DNA of 64,000 bases, from positions 1 through 64,000 of the forward strand of contig JALQYQ010000038.1 of the NCBI GenBank assembly GCA_023262855.1, given 5' to 3'. The DNA is from Crocinitomicaceae bacterium. Its GTDB lineage: Bacteria; Bacteroidota; Bacteroidia; Flavobacteriales_D; Crocinitomicaceae. Each line of letters begins with the position of its first letter. The first letter of the stretch is position 1. The position numbers and the translations under genes were made by a program. A model generated the notes under the pieces. The model ran no database searches and was not told the origin of the DNA. It worked only from the letters and a program-made list of their open reading frames with translations. Positions 33,737-43,900 of the stretch are shown one piece after another.

Positions 33737-34822
33737 ATGGAACAGATTGGAATAGCAAGTATTAAAACAGATTGTTTATTTTTCAAAGGCGATCTACCTT
33801 GCGCTCCACATAAAAAATCAGGTTATCACTGCACTGATTGTCCTGCTTATCAAAAAATTGAAACACGTATTCTAATTATCAAATTGGGAGCGATTGGTGA
33901 TGTAATTCGTACAACGCCATTGTTGCGAAAAATCAGAAAAGAATATCCGAATTGCAAAATTACCTGGTTAACACAAACGCCTTCTATCCTTCCCGCTTCT
34001 GAGATCAATGAAATTTTGAAATACGACTTTGCATCTGTGTTGTACTTGCAACAGTGTAAATTCGACATGGTTTTCAACTTGGACAAGGACAAAGATGCTT
34101 GTGCACTCGCTTTACAGTTAACGGCCGATAAAAAATTCGGGTACACCTTGAAAGATGGAGTTGCCTACCCAATGAACGAATTAGCGAATCATAAATACAC
34201 CACAGGATTGTTTGACACGGTCAGCAAAGCCAACACAAAATCGTATGTCAAAGAAATCTTTGAAATGCTTGGTTGGAACTTTGAAGGCGAAGAATATGTG
34301 TTCGACAATCATGAAGACAAAGGATTTGAGTGGAACTTGAACCGTTCAAAGAAATTAATTGGTTTGAACACAGGATGCGGCGATCGTTGGACAACACGAT
34401 TGTGGCCTGATGAAAATTGGATCGCCTTGATTCACTTGTTACAAGGAGCAGGATACGAACCCGTTTTATTGGGCGGTGAACAAGAACACGCAAAAAACGA
34501 AGCCTTGTCAAAAGCAACAAATTCAACTTATTTGGGTCATTTCAATTTGCCAATGTTCATCAATTTAACGTATCAAATGGATTTGGTCGTTACGCAAGTA
34601 ACAATGGCCATGCACATTTCTGTCGCACTTCAGAAACGAACCGTATTGATGAACAACATTTTCAATCCGTACGAATTTGAATTGTATGGTCGTGGAGAAA
34701 TTGTTTCACCAAGTAAGCCTTGTGAATGTTATTTCGCTGGAAAGTGTAAAAATGGTGCATCGTGTATGAAAGATTTAGTGCCTGAAACCGTTTTTGAAGC
34801 CGTTAAAAAACACTTGAACTAA
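33737..34822 (+). CDS. Glycosyltransferase family 9 (heptosyltransferase-like)
   Basis: A 361-residue protein. The N-terminal 35 residues carry a Cys/His cluster (DCLFFKGDLPCAPHKKSGYH then CTDC), a small metal-binding-like module seen in some GT9 proteins. The GT9 core follows: IIKLGAIGDVIRTTPLLRKI (from residue 49), and the C-terminal donor site NTGCGDRWTTRLWPDENW, GGEQEH, and VTQVTMAMHIS. Such enzymes add heptose or related sugars to LPS core from nucleotide-sugar donors. It is 4 bp from the next glycosyltransferase and 84 bp after the Lpt permease gene, consistent with LPS-core work. Confidence 0.88.
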   Translation: MEQIGIASIKTDCLFFKGDLPCAPHKKSGYHCTDCPAYQKIETRILIIKLGAIGDVIRTTPLLRKIRKEYPNCKITWLTQTPSILPASEINEILKYDFASVLYLQQCKFDMVFNLDKDKDACALALQLTADKKFGYTLKDGVAYPMNELANHKYTTGLFDTVSKANTKSYVKEIFEMLGWNFEGEEYVFDNHEDKGFEWNLNRSKKLIGLNTGCGDRWTTRLWPDENWIALIHLLQGAGYEPVLLGGEQEHAKNEALSKATNSTYLGHFNLPMFINLTYQMDLVVTQVTMAMHISVALQKRTVLMNNIFNPYEFELYGRGEIVSPSKPCECYFAGKCKNGASCMKDLVPETVFEAVKKHLN

Positions 34823-34826
34823 ATTC

Positions 34827-36029
34827 GTGAAAGTCTTACAGTTAACATATCGTGTTCCGTTTCCTCCAACGGACGGTGGTTCAATTGGAATTTACAACAT
34901 CACAAAAGGCTTGCACGACAACGGTTGCGAGATTGACTTAATGGCAATCAACACGCCGAAACACGCGCAACCAAAAGACTGCATGCTTCCGTTAGCGAAG
35001 CAACACGATGTATTTGTCAACACGAATATTTCACCATTCAAATTGTTATCAAACGTACTATTCAAATCGATTCCCTACAACGTAGAGCGTTTTGTTTCGA
35101 AAGACGTTTCCGATAAATTAGTGGAGTTGTTAACGCAAAAAAGCTATGATTTCATTCAAGTTGAAGGAGCGTTTGTAGCTTATTACATCGATGTAATTAA
35201 AAAACATTGTTCGTGTCCTGTTTTGGTGCGCACACACAACATTGAGTATGTCATTTGGGAACGTTTGGCTTTGAATGAAAAAAATCCAGCAAAAAAGTGG
35301 TTTTACCGGCATTTAGGAAAGCGACTCAGAACCTTTGAAGCAGCGTATTACAACAAAGCGGACGGAATAGCAGCAATTACCGAAGAAGACAAACAGCGCT
35401 TGTTGGATTTAAACGTAACTGTTCCCATTCAAATTGTTCCTGCTGGAGTTGTGTTAGATAAGTACTTAGCTGCCCAAGATCGCGAAGCAGAAGCAAATTC
35501 AATTTTCAGTATTAGTGCTTTGGATTGGTTGCCGAACTTAGAAGGATTGGATTGGTTTTTGAAATCCGTTTGGCCGGAATTATTGAAACGCAAGTCCGAA
35601 ATTCACTTTCACATTGCTGGAAAATCAACACCAGATTGGTTAATGAACAGTTCCTTTCCGAATGTGCACGTGCATGGTTTTGTCGATGATGCAATTGTGT
35701 TCAAAAAATCGTATCAATTAATGTTGGTTCCCTTGCTTTCGGGTGGTGGCATGCGCGTGAAGATCATCGAAGGTTTGGCGGCAAAGAAATGCATCATCAG
35801 CACAAGCGTAGGCGCTGAAGGAATTGAATCCACGCACGGAAAAGACATTGTAATTGCAAATTCACCCGAAGAATGGGTTGAGGCAATTATCACGTATCTC
35901 GAAAACGAAGACGCACGTCAGGAAATTGAGCGCAATGCCTTTGTAACGGCGAATGAACGCTATGAAAATACGGCAATCACGAAAAGGTATATTGAGTTAT
36001 TTGAAGATTTAAAGAATTCAAAAATTTGA
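34827..36029 (+). CDS. GT4-like glycosyltransferase
   Basis: A 400-residue GT-B enzyme. N-terminal acceptor-side domain begins VLQLTYRVPFPPTDGGSIGI. The C-terminal nucleotide-sugar domain has FHIAGKSTPDW, VPLLSGGGMRVKIIEGLAAK and VGAEGI, the E-x7-E-like region of GT4. The start is GTG 4 bp after the GT9 stop; both are surely one transcript. The closing bases (LKNSKI then TGA) run directly into an ATTTGATG array, so the repeat abuts or has replaced the original 3' end. Probably LPS or exopolysaccharide synthesis. Confidence 0.88.
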   Translation: MKVLQLTYRVPFPPTDGGSIGIYNITKGLHDNGCEIDLMAINTPKHAQPKDCMLPLAKQHDVFVNTNISPFKLLSNVLFKSIPYNVERFVSKDVSDKLVELLTQKSYDFIQVEGAFVAYYIDVIKKHCSCPVLVRTHNIEYVIWERLALNEKNPAKKWFYRHLGKRLRTFEAAYYNKADGIAAITEEDKQRLLDLNVTVPIQIVPAGVVLDKYLAAQDREAEANSIFSISALDWLPNLEGLDWFLKSVWPELLKRKSEIHFHIAGKSTPDWLMNSSFPNVHVHGFVDDAIVFKKSYQLMLVPLLSGGGMRVKIIEGLAAKKCIISTSVGAEGIESTHGKDIVIANSPEEWVEAIITYLENEDARQEIERNAFVTANERYENTAITKRYIELFEDLKNSKI

Positions 36030-36051
36030 TGATTTGATGATTTGATGATTT
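36024..36051. repeat. ATTTGATG octamer array
   Basis: Three 8-bp units ATTTGATG plus a partial unit, overlapping the stop codon of the glycosyltransferase gene. The unit is the reverse complement of a rotation of AAATCATC, the word that starts the array at 40434. It is followed immediately by the CCTGTC/GACAGG hairpin. Confidence 0.85.
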
Positions 36052-36055
36052 CCTG

Positions 36056-36071
36056 CCTGTCGGCAGACAGG
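36056..36071. repeat. CCTGTC-GGCA-GACAGG hairpin
   Basis: Perfect 6-bp stem with a GGCA loop, flanked by short-word arrays on both sides. It shares arms with 1218-1244 and general design with TCCGTC-GGCT-GACGGA at 27014-27029. Confidence 0.75.
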
Positions 36072-36340
36072 GAACATTTGAACCTATTGAATGATTAACG
36101 ATGAGAGATGAGTGATGAACTTTTGAACCCTTTGAACTATTGAACATTTGAACCTATTGAACAATGATCGATTAGTGATGAACGATGAGTGATGAACGAT
36201 GAGAGTAGATTTTAGTGATGAACCTTTGAACTCTTGAACTCTTGAACTTTTGAACCTTTAAACTCTTGAACCCTTTGAACTCTTGAACTCTTGAACTTCT
36301 ATCTTCTATTTTTCAAATTTCTAACATCTAATCACTTGTT
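36072..36340. repeat. TTGAAC and GATGAAC/GATGAGT arrays
   Basis: Interleaved arrays of TTGAAC words and of 7-bp units GATGAAC and GATGAGT, degenerating towards 36340. It fills nearly the whole 351-bp gap before the next glycosyltransferase. No gene is visible. Confidence 0.85.
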
Positions 36341-36380
36341 TCTAGTCACTAAAAAGTATCTTTGAATTCGCACCAAGCAA

Positions 36381-37553
36381 ATGAGCAATAAAGAAAAATT
36401 AGTCGTTCTACTTTCTCGTTTTCCTTATCCATTGGAAAAAGGAGACAAATTGCGTGCGTACCATCAAATTACGGAGTTGTCAAAAACCTTCGAACTATAC
36501 TTGATTGCCATTTCGGACCATGACATTCCGCAAGCGCATCAGCAGCAGTTAGCAAAGTTCTGTAAAGAAACACACCTCATTCGCATCACAAAATGGTCGA
36601 TTGTAGTGAATCTGTTCTTCGCGTTCTTCTCAAATAAGCCCTTTCAAACAGGTTATTTCTTCTCCTTGAAAGGTAAAAAACGCATTGATGTACTGCTTGA
36701 ATCAATTAAACCTAATTATATTTATTCTCAGTTAATTAGAACATCTGAATACATCAAGAACTACCATGTTTGCCCAAAAACGATTGATTACATGGATGCC
36801 TTGTCGATGGGAATTGAACGAAGAATCGAAAAAGCACCTTGGTATGCGAAATGGATATTCCGTTCAGAAGCCAAACGGCTTAAAAACTACGAACGCATCA
36901 TTTTCGATTATTTCGAACACAAAACCATTATTTCGGATCAAGATCGTGCGTTTATTTTACATCCCAATCGTCATGAAATTGCCAGTATTCCAAATGGAAT
37001 TGACACACGTTTCTTCGATTATCCGAAGTCAACCCCTCGCTATGACCTTGTTTTCATCGGAAATTTAAGTTATGCCCCGAATATAGAAGCGGTTGAGTAC
37101 ATTTCTGAACAATTACTTCAAAAAAACAAACATCTCACTTGTTTAATTTCGGGTGCAACACCGCATCAAACGGTAGAAAAAATTGCGCGCAATACGCCAC
37201 AAATCACACTTCAGGGCTGGATTGATGATATTCGCGAAGCGTATGTTTCAGGGAAAATTTTCATTGCTCCGATGATGATTGGAACTGGCATGCAAAACAA
37301 GCTACTCGAAGCGATGGCGCTTGGAATCCCTTGTATTACGAGTACTTTAGCAAACAATGCGATACAAGCAACACACGATGTCAACATTTTGGTTGCTAAT
37401 ACACCCGAAGAATTCTTAGCTGCTATCGATGCTTTATTGAACGATGGCGCCTTGTACCAGCGCATTGCAAGCAATGGACAAGCATTTATTCGAGAAAATT
37501 ATTCGTGGGAAAAATCGACCCAGGAACTTGCCAACATTATTTCATCCAACTAA
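36381..37553 (+). CDS. Glycosyltransferase (TIGR03087-like)
   Basis: A 390-residue GT-B glycosyltransferase. The N-terminal LLSRFPYPLEKGDKLRAYHQ matches the start of the sugar-transferase group related to TIGR03087. The C-terminal domain has FIGNLSYAPNIEAVEYI, GWIDDIREAYVSGKIFIAP, and GTGMQNKLLEAMALGIP, the donor-binding core. Soluble or membrane-peripheral. It lies beyond a repeat yard from the GT9/GT4 pair and may have separate transcription. Its likely role is surface polysaccharide assembly; the acceptor is unknown. Confidence 0.87.
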   Translation: MSNKEKLVVLLSRFPYPLEKGDKLRAYHQITELSKTFELYLIAISDHDIPQAHQQQLAKFCKETHLIRITKWSIVVNLFFAFFSNKPFQTGYFFSLKGKKRIDVLLESIKPNYIYSQLIRTSEYIKNYHVCPKTIDYMDALSMGIERRIEKAPWYAKWIFRSEAKRLKNYERIIFDYFEHKTIISDQDRAFILHPNRHEIASIPNGIDTRFFDYPKSTPRYDLVFIGNLSYAPNIEAVEYISEQLLQKNKHLTCLISGATPHQTVEKIARNTPQITLQGWIDDIREAYVSGKIFIAPMMIGTGMQNKLLEAMALGIPCITSTLANNAIQATHDVNILVANTPEEFLAAIDALLNDGALYQRIASNGQAFIRENYSWEKSTQELANIISSN

Positions 37554-37645
37554 GACCGTTTATCTGTACTAAATCGCACAATTCGTGCAGAAGAATGACC
37601 AATTAGTGATTAGATTGTTGTAAATTTACGGCACAATTTGAACAG

Positions 37646-38860
37646 ATGGAATTTACATTAAATACGATTGAAGAAGCAATCGAAGATATTCAGCAAGGAA
37701 AAGTGATTATTGTTGTTGATGATGAAGATCGCGAAAATGAGGGCGATTTCCTTACTGCAGCAAGAAACGTTACCCCAGAAGTTATCAATTTCATGGCTAC
37801 GCATGGTCGCGGATTAATCTGTGCACCATTGGTAGAGGACCGTTGTGATGAGTTAGGATTGGAATTAATGGTTCGCTCCAATTCAGCAACATATGAAACT
37901 CCTTTTACCGTTTCAGTCGATTTGAACGGACACGGATGTACAACAGGAATTTCAGCGAGTGATCGCTCAAAAACGATTTTAGCGTTGATCAATCCAGAGA
38001 CAAAACCCGAAGAATTGGGTAAACCTGGACATATCTTCCCGCTACGTGCAAAGAAAGAAGGTGTTTTGCGTCGTGCAGGACACACAGAAGCAGCTGTCGA
38101 TTTATCGCGTTTAGCTGGATTCGAAGAAGCAGGTGTAATTGTTGAAATCTTGAACGAAGATGGAACAATGGCGCGTCTTCCTCAATTGATGGAAATTGCT
38201 AAGAAATTTGATTTAAAAATTGTTTCAATTGCCGATTTAATTGAATACCGCATTAAAAATGAATCATTGATCGAGCGATTGATTGATGTGAAAATGCCAA
38301 CTGAATATGGCAATTTTGATTTGTATGCTTACCGCGAAACAAATTCAGGAAAAGAACACCTTGCACTTGTAAAAGGCACGTGGGACAAAGATGAAGCTGT
38401 TTTGGTACGTGTTCATTCATCGTGTATTACCGGTGATATTTTTGGTTCTTGTCGTTGTGATTGTGGCCCACAATTGCACAAAGCAATGGAAATGATTGAA
38501 AAAGAAGGAAAAGGTGCGATTATCTACATGAACCAAGAAGGACGTGGAATTGGTTTAACCAACAAATTACGTGCATACAAATTGCAAGAAGAAGGTTACG
38601 ACACCTTAGAGGCAAATATTAAACTAGGCTTCAAAGGAGACGAGCGTGATTATGGAATCGGCGCACAAATCATTCGCGATTTAGGGATTGTAAAAATGCG
38701 TTTGATGTCAAATAATCCAACGAAAAGAACTGGTTTGGTTGGCTACGGATTAGAAATTGTGGACAATGTTGCCTTGGAAATTGCCAGCAATGAACACAAT
38801 GAATTGTATTTGCAAACAAAACGTGACAAAATGGGTCACACCTTGAATTTGAAAAAATAA
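37646..38860 (+). CDS. ribBA: RibBA: DHBP synthase / GTP cyclohydrolase II
   Basis: A 404-residue bifunctional riboflavin enzyme. N-terminal RibB domain (about 1-200): [21 protein letters not shown] and [12 protein letters not shown], making 3,4-dihydroxy-2-butanone 4-phosphate from ribulose 5-phosphate. C-terminal RibA domain: zinc cysteines in CRCDCG preceded by [12 protein letters not shown], and [20 protein letters not shown], opening GTP to the pyrimidine precursor. All catalytic motifs appear intact and length is normal. The stop overlaps the start of the LolD-like gene by one base (TAATG). Confidence 0.97.
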   Translation: MEFTLNTIEEAIEDIQQGKVIIVVDDEDRENEGDFLTAARNVTPEVINFMATHGRGLICAPLVEDRCDELGLELMVRSNSATYETPFTVSVDLNGHGCTTGISASDRSKTILALINPETKPEELGKPGHIFPLRAKKEGVLRRAGHTEAAVDLSRLAGFEEAGVIVEILNEDGTMARLPQLMEIAKKFDLKIVSIADLIEYRIKNESLIERLIDVKMPTEYGNFDLYAYRETNSGKEHLALVKGTWDKDEAVLVRVHSSCITGDIFGSCRCDCGPQLHKAMEMIEKEGKGAIIYMNQEGRGIGLTNKLRAYKLQEEGYDTLEANIKLGFKGDERDYGIGAQIIRDLGIVKMRLMSNNPTKRTGLVGYGLEIVDNVALEIASNEHNELYLQTKRDKMGHTLNLKK

Positions 38861-39513
38861 TGCTCAAAGCGAACGGCATATTCAAAGCTTATGATTCCCT
38901 TCAAATTCTGAAAGGAATTGACTTGGAAGTGAATTCTGGTGAAGTCATTTCGATCGTTGGATCTTCTGGCGCTGGAAAAACAACGCTTTTGCAGATTTTA
39001 GGCACCTTGGACCAGCCTGACAAAGGAATTGTGGAAATCGATGGTGTAAATCCCTTCAGTCTTTCAGCGAAGAAATTGTCAGCTTTTCGCAATCAATCCA
39101 TCGGCTTCATTTTTCAATTTCATCAGTTGTTACCTGAATTTACAGCGTTGGAAAATGTCATGCTTCCAGCTTTAATCAAAGGAACCAATCAATCTGATGC
39201 ACAAAAAGAAGCTTTGCGCCTACTCGACTTGATTGGCTTGAAAGAGCGTGCTCAACACAAACCAAATGAACTTTCTGGTGGTGAACAACAACGTGTGGCG
39301 GTTTGTCGCTCGTTGATTAATCAACCAAAAGTTATTTTTGCTGACGAGCCTTCAGGAAATTTGGATTCTCAGAATTCGACAGACTTGCATAATTTGTTCT
39401 TTCAATTGCGCGACGAATTCAAGCAAACATTTGTGATTGTAACACACAACGAATCACTGGCAAACATGGCGGATCGCAAACTGGTGATGCGTGATGGATT
39501 AATTGTTTCTTAA
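38860..39513 (+). CDS. lolD: LolD-like ABC transporter ATPase
   Basis: A 217-residue ATP-binding subunit. Walker [12 protein letters not shown] (about 33-43), Q loop [10 protein letters not shown], signature LSGGEQQRV, and Walker [13 protein letters not shown]. The NLD ending and length are typical of the MacB/LolD/FtsE branch that energises lipoprotein release or similar mechanotransmission. The permease partner is not in this window. It overlaps the ribBA stop by one base and is 2 bp from the next gene, forming an operon of unrelated functions, as is common in Bacteroidota. Confidence 0.9.
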   Translation: MLKANGIFKAYDSLQILKGIDLEVNSGEVISIVGSSGAGKTTLLQILGTLDQPDKGIVEIDGVNPFSLSAKKLSAFRNQSIGFIFQFHQLLPEFTALENVMLPALIKGTNQSDAQKEALRLLDLIGLKERAQHKPNELSGGEQQRVAVCRSLINQPKVIFADEPSGNLDSQNSTDLHNLFFQLRDEFKQTFVIVTHNESLANMADRKLVMRDGLIVS

Positions 39514-39515
39514 TC

Positions 39516-40274
39516 GTGACTTTCGACGAACTCAAAGATTTTCTAGATTTTAAGGCGGAACAATACGAACATCCGCGCTTTTTAGAAAGTGATCCGATTC
39601 AACTCCCGCATCGTTTTTCAAAAAAAGAAGACATTGAAATTGTTGGTTTTCTTGTATCGACCATTGCGTGGGGCAATCGTGTGAGCATCATCAAAAGTGG
39701 CGAACGATTATTAGAAATCATGGAACAACAACCACATGCTTTCATTCGTTCCTACAACTCTGAATTACTGAAGCATTCAAACTTTGTTCACCGCACGTTT
39801 AACAGCCTTGATTTGGACTTTTATTTTCGCAGTCTACAGCATATTTACACAGACGGAAGCTTAGAAACAGCCTTTCAAAAACACCCAACAATTGAAGGTG
39901 TAAAAGGCAGAATCATTCAATTTCGAACCAAGTTCATGGAAACGGAGCACGCTGAGCGCAGTCACAAACATTTATCGAATCCGGAAAAAAACTCTGCTGC
40001 AAAGCGCTTGAATATGTATTTGCGTTGGATGGTCCGTGATGCAGCAAAAGGTGTCGATTTTGGATTATGGAAATCACTTTCAACCTCTGAATTGTACCTA
40101 CCGCTTGATGTTCATACGAGTAACAATGCGCGTCGATTGGAATTACTGAGTAGAAAACAAGACGATTGGAAAGCCTTGGAAGAACTGATGTATAACTTGC
40201 GAGAAATGGATCCGATTGATCCTGTGAAGTATGATTTTGCGTTGTTTGGTTTGGGGGCTTTTGAGAAGTTTTGA
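39516..40274 (+). CDS. TIGR02757 family protein
   Basis: A 252-residue protein starting at GTG (39516), 2 bp after the lolD stop. It matches the TIGR02757/DUF2400 family by FLVSTIAWGNRVSIIKSGER, NMYLRWMVRD (about 170) and LPLDVHTSNNARRL. The family is widespread, of unknown biochemical function, and has a helix-hairpin-helix-glycosylase-like appearance. The C terminus (FGLGAFEKF) is conventional. The following 301-bp gap contains repeats only. Confidence 0.85.
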   Translation: MTFDELKDFLDFKAEQYEHPRFLESDPIQLPHRFSKKEDIEIVGFLVSTIAWGNRVSIIKSGERLLEIMEQQPHAFIRSYNSELLKHSNFVHRTFNSLDLDFYFRSLQHIYTDGSLETAFQKHPTIEGVKGRIIQFRTKFMETEHAERSHKHLSNPEKNSAAKRLNMYLRWMVRDAAKGVDFGLWKSLSTSELYLPLDVHTSNNARRLELLSRKQDDWKALEELMYNLREMDPIDPVKYDFALFGLGAFEKF

Positions 40275-40433
40275 GGGAGATTTAATTCGATAATCACATT
40301 CTAAAAACCAATAGAATCGGGAGTTTTAAGTAAGATTGTTAACTTGCAAAGTTGTTAAGTTGCAAAGTTGTAATGTTGCTTGAAATCATCTCATTCGTAT
40401 GTGAAATTTAAATATTTAAATTTGTGAATCTCG

Positions 40434-40486
40434 AAATCATCAAATCTTCAAATCTTCATATCTTCAAATCTTCAAATCTTCAAATG
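40434..40486. repeat. AAATCTTC octamer array
   Basis: Six 8-bp units (AAATCATC, AAATCTTC twice, ATATCTTC, AAATCTTC twice) and a partial unit. The gap 40275-40575 also holds TTAACTTGCAAAGTTG-type short direct repeats near 40340 and nothing gene-like. Confidence 0.9.
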
Positions 40487-40575
40487 CATTAATCCAATCA
40501 CCCATATATCAATACCACTTATCAATTTTAATGAACACCTGCTTTTTCTCCCAAATATTTGATTAAATTTGAAAC

Positions 40576-42624
40576 ATGAAGTTTGTCTATCCTGAATTTC
40601 TTTGGGCTTTATTCGCGCTAGCGATTCCAATCATTGTTCATTTATTCAATTTTCGAAAATACAAGACACTTTACTTCTCAAGTCTTCAGTTCATTAAGCA
40701 TGTCGATCAACAAACGCGTTCTACCCAGAAACTGAAACATTTACTTGTTCTTGCCTTACGTTTACTCGTTTATACCTTCCTCATTTTTGCTTTTGCGCAA
40801 CCGTATATTCCTGCTAACGAAGGAAGTGAAACTGCAGGAAAACCCGTCTTAGCCATTTACATTGATAATTCCTATTCGATGACTGCAAAAGGAACGGAAG
40901 GCGAATTGTTGTCGGAAGCACGTGAAATGTCGCGCAAAATGATCAATGCGGCAAGTTTGGAAACGCGCATTTTGTTATCGACCAATGCGATGAGCGGAAT
41001 CGAACAGCGTTTATTGACAAAAGTCGATGCCTTGGATTATTTGGATAAAATTGAACCAAGTGCATTAGTTCGTTCACTGGATGACGTGTTAAATTGGCAA
41101 CGAGCGTTTATCGACAAAGAACATCAGAACAATCAAAAAATTGGCGTGCGTCAATACGTTTTCTTCTCAGATTTTCAGAAATCATCTGCTAAAACAGCCG
41201 AATTGACCGAAGATGCTTTTTCATTCTATTATCCAGTAAAATTAACGCCTCAAGCAAGCGAAAACATCTACATCGATTCAGTTTGGTTCAATTCTCCAAT
41301 TCAACGAATAGGTCAAAACAATGAATTGAACATCAGAGTGGTGAATGCTGGAGATGAAGCCTTGACAAACGTTGAATTGCACTGCGAAATAACAGGCATT
41401 CGTCGCGATGTATTCATGGATATTCCAGCAAACCAAAAGGCGACAACGGTAATTAATTACACGGAACAATCGGGTGGATACAAAAAAGGAACCTTATCGG
41501 TCAACGACAAACAATTGTTCTGGGATGATGATTATTACTTCTCCTATTTCGTTGATAATCAAACAAACATCTTAATCATCAATGGAAATGGCGCTACTCC
41601 TGCAGTTTCACAGGTTTACAATTTAGAGCGCTATTACAAAGTTAAATCAATAGATGAAAATGCCTTTACCTTGGATGAATTGAATCAGGTTGATTTGGTT
41701 TTCGTCAATGGAATGAATGAACTTCCTTCTGGAATGGCGCAGAACTTGAAAGAATTTGCGCAATCAGGCGGAACATTGGCTTTGTTCCCTGGCGCTAAAG
41801 CGAACTTAGGAACGTGGAACAACTTGTTGCAAGAGCTTCAATTGCCAAGTTTGGGAGCGGTTCAAGCTTCTGGAACAAAAATCGAAAAGTTGGTCTACGA
41901 TGATCCTTTCTTCCACGAAATGTTTGAAAAGAAAAAGGAGAATTTGAATTTACCAAGCGTTCGAAAAGCCTATCGTGCTATTTCTTCTGGTTCAACATCG
42001 TATTACGATTTAATACGTTTACAAAATGGTTCACCGTTGTTGTTGCGTTCTAGCGGTTCAATAAACACATTTTTGTTTACTTCTTCCTTGGACAATGAAT
42101 TCAGTTCTTTTACAACGGACGCATTGTTTCCTTCGATTGTTTTGCGCATCGGTGAAATGAGTCAACGCAAAGCTCCAATTTCATTAACCATCGGAAAAGA
42201 ATCATTCTTCCCTTTGTATAAAAAACAAAGTGGTGAAACACCAATTCACATTAAGAACAAGGATGTTGATTTCATTCCACAAATTAAACGAGAAGGATTG
42301 ATCAACTATTTGTCGTTGAGCGGAATGGAAGCCTTGGAAAATTTGAAAGCTGGAAATTACGCCATCTGGGATGAAAAGAAAGAAGGCGAATTGTCCTTAA
42401 ATTATGATCGCACAGAATCTTCTATTGAATGCTTCAATGAAGCAGAAATTGTGAGTTTATTGGAAGAAAAAGGACTTAAAAATGTAAGCTTCAGTGAAAT
42501 AAATGAAGGACAAAGTCTTACAAAGATTGATATTGAAAAACCTTTTGAATATTGGAAAACAGCCATACTTTTTGCACTCATCTTTTTGATATGTGAAATG
42601 TTGGTGATTAAATTTTGGAAATAA
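40576..42624 (+). CDS. BatA-domain membrane protein
   Basis: A 682-residue inner-membrane protein. It begins with the BatA/TIGR02226 N-terminal domain (FLWALFALAIPIIVHLFNFR) and a second helix near 57-77. Next is a vWA-like domain with IYIDNSYSMTAKG as a MIDAS-like DxSxS variant, here DNSYS, and a long periplasmic part. A single C-terminal transmembrane helix (AILFALIFLICEMLVIKF) closes it. Bat proteins were linked to aerotolerance in Bacteroides; the true function is unclear. It is 12 bp before the dihydroorotase-like gene, a neighbourhood I recall as conserved in Flavobacteria. Confidence 0.87.
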   Translation: MKFVYPEFLWALFALAIPIIVHLFNFRKYKTLYFSSLQFIKHVDQQTRSTQKLKHLLVLALRLLVYTFLIFAFAQPYIPANEGSETAGKPVLAIYIDNSYSMTAKGTEGELLSEAREMSRKMINAASLETRILLSTNAMSGIEQRLLTKVDALDYLDKIEPSALVRSLDDVLNWQRAFIDKEHQNNQKIGVRQYVFFSDFQKSSAKTAELTEDAFSFYYPVKLTPQASENIYIDSVWFNSPIQRIGQNNELNIRVVNAGDEALTNVELHCEITGIRRDVFMDIPANQKATTVINYTEQSGGYKKGTLSVNDKQLFWDDDYYFSYFVDNQTNILIINGNGATPAVSQVYNLERYYKVKSIDENAFTLDELNQVDLVFVNGMNELPSGMAQNLKEFAQSGGTLALFPGAKANLGTWNNLLQELQLPSLGAVQASGTKIEKLVYDDPFFHEMFEKKKENLNLPSVRKAYRAISSGSTSYYDLIRLQNGSPLLLRSSGSINTFLFTSSLDNEFSSFTTDALFPSIVLRIGEMSQRKAPISLTIGKESFFPLYKKQSGETPIHIKNKDVDFIPQIKREGLINYLSLSGMEALENLKAGNYAIWDEKKEGELSLNYDRTESSIECFNEAEIVSLLEEKGLKNVSFSEINEGQSLTKIDIEKPFEYWKTAILFALIFLICEMLVIKFWK

Positions 42625-42636
42625 AACGCATACACA

Positions 42637-43896
42637 ATGAAAATTCTCATTAAACAAGCCACCATTCTTGACCCGCGCTCAAGTCATTTGAATAAGAAAA
42701 TGGACATTCTTGTAACCGACGGAACGATTGAAGCGATTGAAAATTCAATCAATGCAACAGATGCTCAAGTATTGGAAGGTGAGAATTTGATTGTTTCACA
42801 AGGATGGGTGGATTTGAAAGCACATTTTTGTGATCCAGGAGAAGAACACAAGGAAACGATTGACAGTGGATTGGATGCAGCAGCTTTCGGAGGATACACA
42901 CACGTTGCGGTTTTACCAAGCACGCATCCAGTGGTAGATGGAAAAACACAAGTTGATTACATCTTGCGTCGCGCAGAAAATCATGTAACAAGCATTCATC
43001 CAATTGGTGCGATTACTGAGAAAATGGCTGGTGAAAACTTGGCAGAAATGTATGACATGTATCAATCAGGAGTGCGATTATTTTCGGATGATTTAGTTCC
43101 TGTTAATTCTGGAATTATGTACCGTGCTTTACTTTATTCAAAAAACTTCAACGGAAAAATTATCGCCTTTTCAAGAGATTATGCCTTAGCAGGAAAAGGA
43201 ATGGTTAACGAAGGTGAAGCATCTACACGAACAGGTTTAAAAGCAGATGCAACGATTGCAGAAATCATTCAAGTTGAACGCAACATTCGCTTGACAGAAT
43301 ATACAGAAGGTTCGATTCACTTAACGGGAATTTCGTGTGCCGAAAGTGTTGATTTGGTGCGTAAAGCGAAAGCAAAAGGATTGAACATTACAGCTGATGT
43401 ACATTTGATGAATTTGGTTTACAACGAAACTGCTGTTTTGGGATTTGATTCTAACTTCAAAGTAATGCCAGTTTTGAGAAGAGAATCAGACAGAGTTGCT
43501 TTATGGGAAGGATTGAAAGATGGTACAATTGACACAATCGTTTCAGATCATCGTCCACACGACAAAGAAGAAAAAGATGTTGAATTCGACAATGCCTCTT
43601 TTGGTTGTATCAATCTACAAACAGTTATTTCTGCCCTATCAGCTTGCAAAGAATTTGATTTAACTGTTGTATTAAAAGCACTTTCGATCAATGCACGTGA
43701 AATTTCATCAATTATTGAACATCCAATTGAAGTTGGAAACAAGGCTGATTTAACCATTTACGCGCCTGATAATCAATGGACTCTTACAAAGGATTTGATT
43801 TGCTCGCAAACTATCAACACGCCGTATGTTGGTAAAGATTTGAAAGGTTCAGTTGTTGGAATCATAAATAACGGTAAATTAGCTTTTAGAGACTAA
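42637..43896 (+). CDS. Dihydroorotase homologue lacking the HxH motif
   Basis: A 419-residue amidohydrolase-fold protein with the dihydroorotase layout. The first metal-binding motif, normally DxHxH followed by REPG, reads [10 protein letters not shown]: residue 61 is Lys in place of the first His, while His63 is present. [31 protein letters not shown] and [15 protein letters not shown] are recognisable. This resembles the non-catalytic PyrC-prime type that stabilises aspartate transcarbamoylase in some bacteria, or the divergent dihydroorotase of Flavobacteria. A role in pyrimidine synthesis is likely but catalysis is doubtful. It is in an operon with the BatA-like gene upstream and a methyltransferase 4 bp downstream. 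Confidence 0.85.
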   Translation: MKILIKQATILDPRSSHLNKKMDILVTDGTIEAIENSINATDAQVLEGENLIVSQGWVDLKAHFCDPGEEHKETIDSGLDAAAFGGYTHVAVLPSTHPVVDGKTQVDYILRRAENHVTSIHPIGAITEKMAGENLAEMYDMYQSGVRLFSDDLVPVNSGIMYRALLYSKNFNGKIIAFSRDYALAGKGMVNEGEASTRTGLKADATIAEIIQVERNIRLTEYTEGSIHLTGISCAESVDLVRKAKAKGLNITADVHLMNLVYNETAVLGFDSNFKVMPVLRRESDRVALWEGLKDGTIDTIVSDHRPHDKEEKDVEFDNASFGCINLQTVISALSACKEFDLTVVLKALSINAREISSIIEHPIEVGNKADLTIYAPDNQWTLTKDLICSQTINTPYVGKDLKGSVVGIINNGKLAFRD

Positions 43897-43900
43897 GAAT

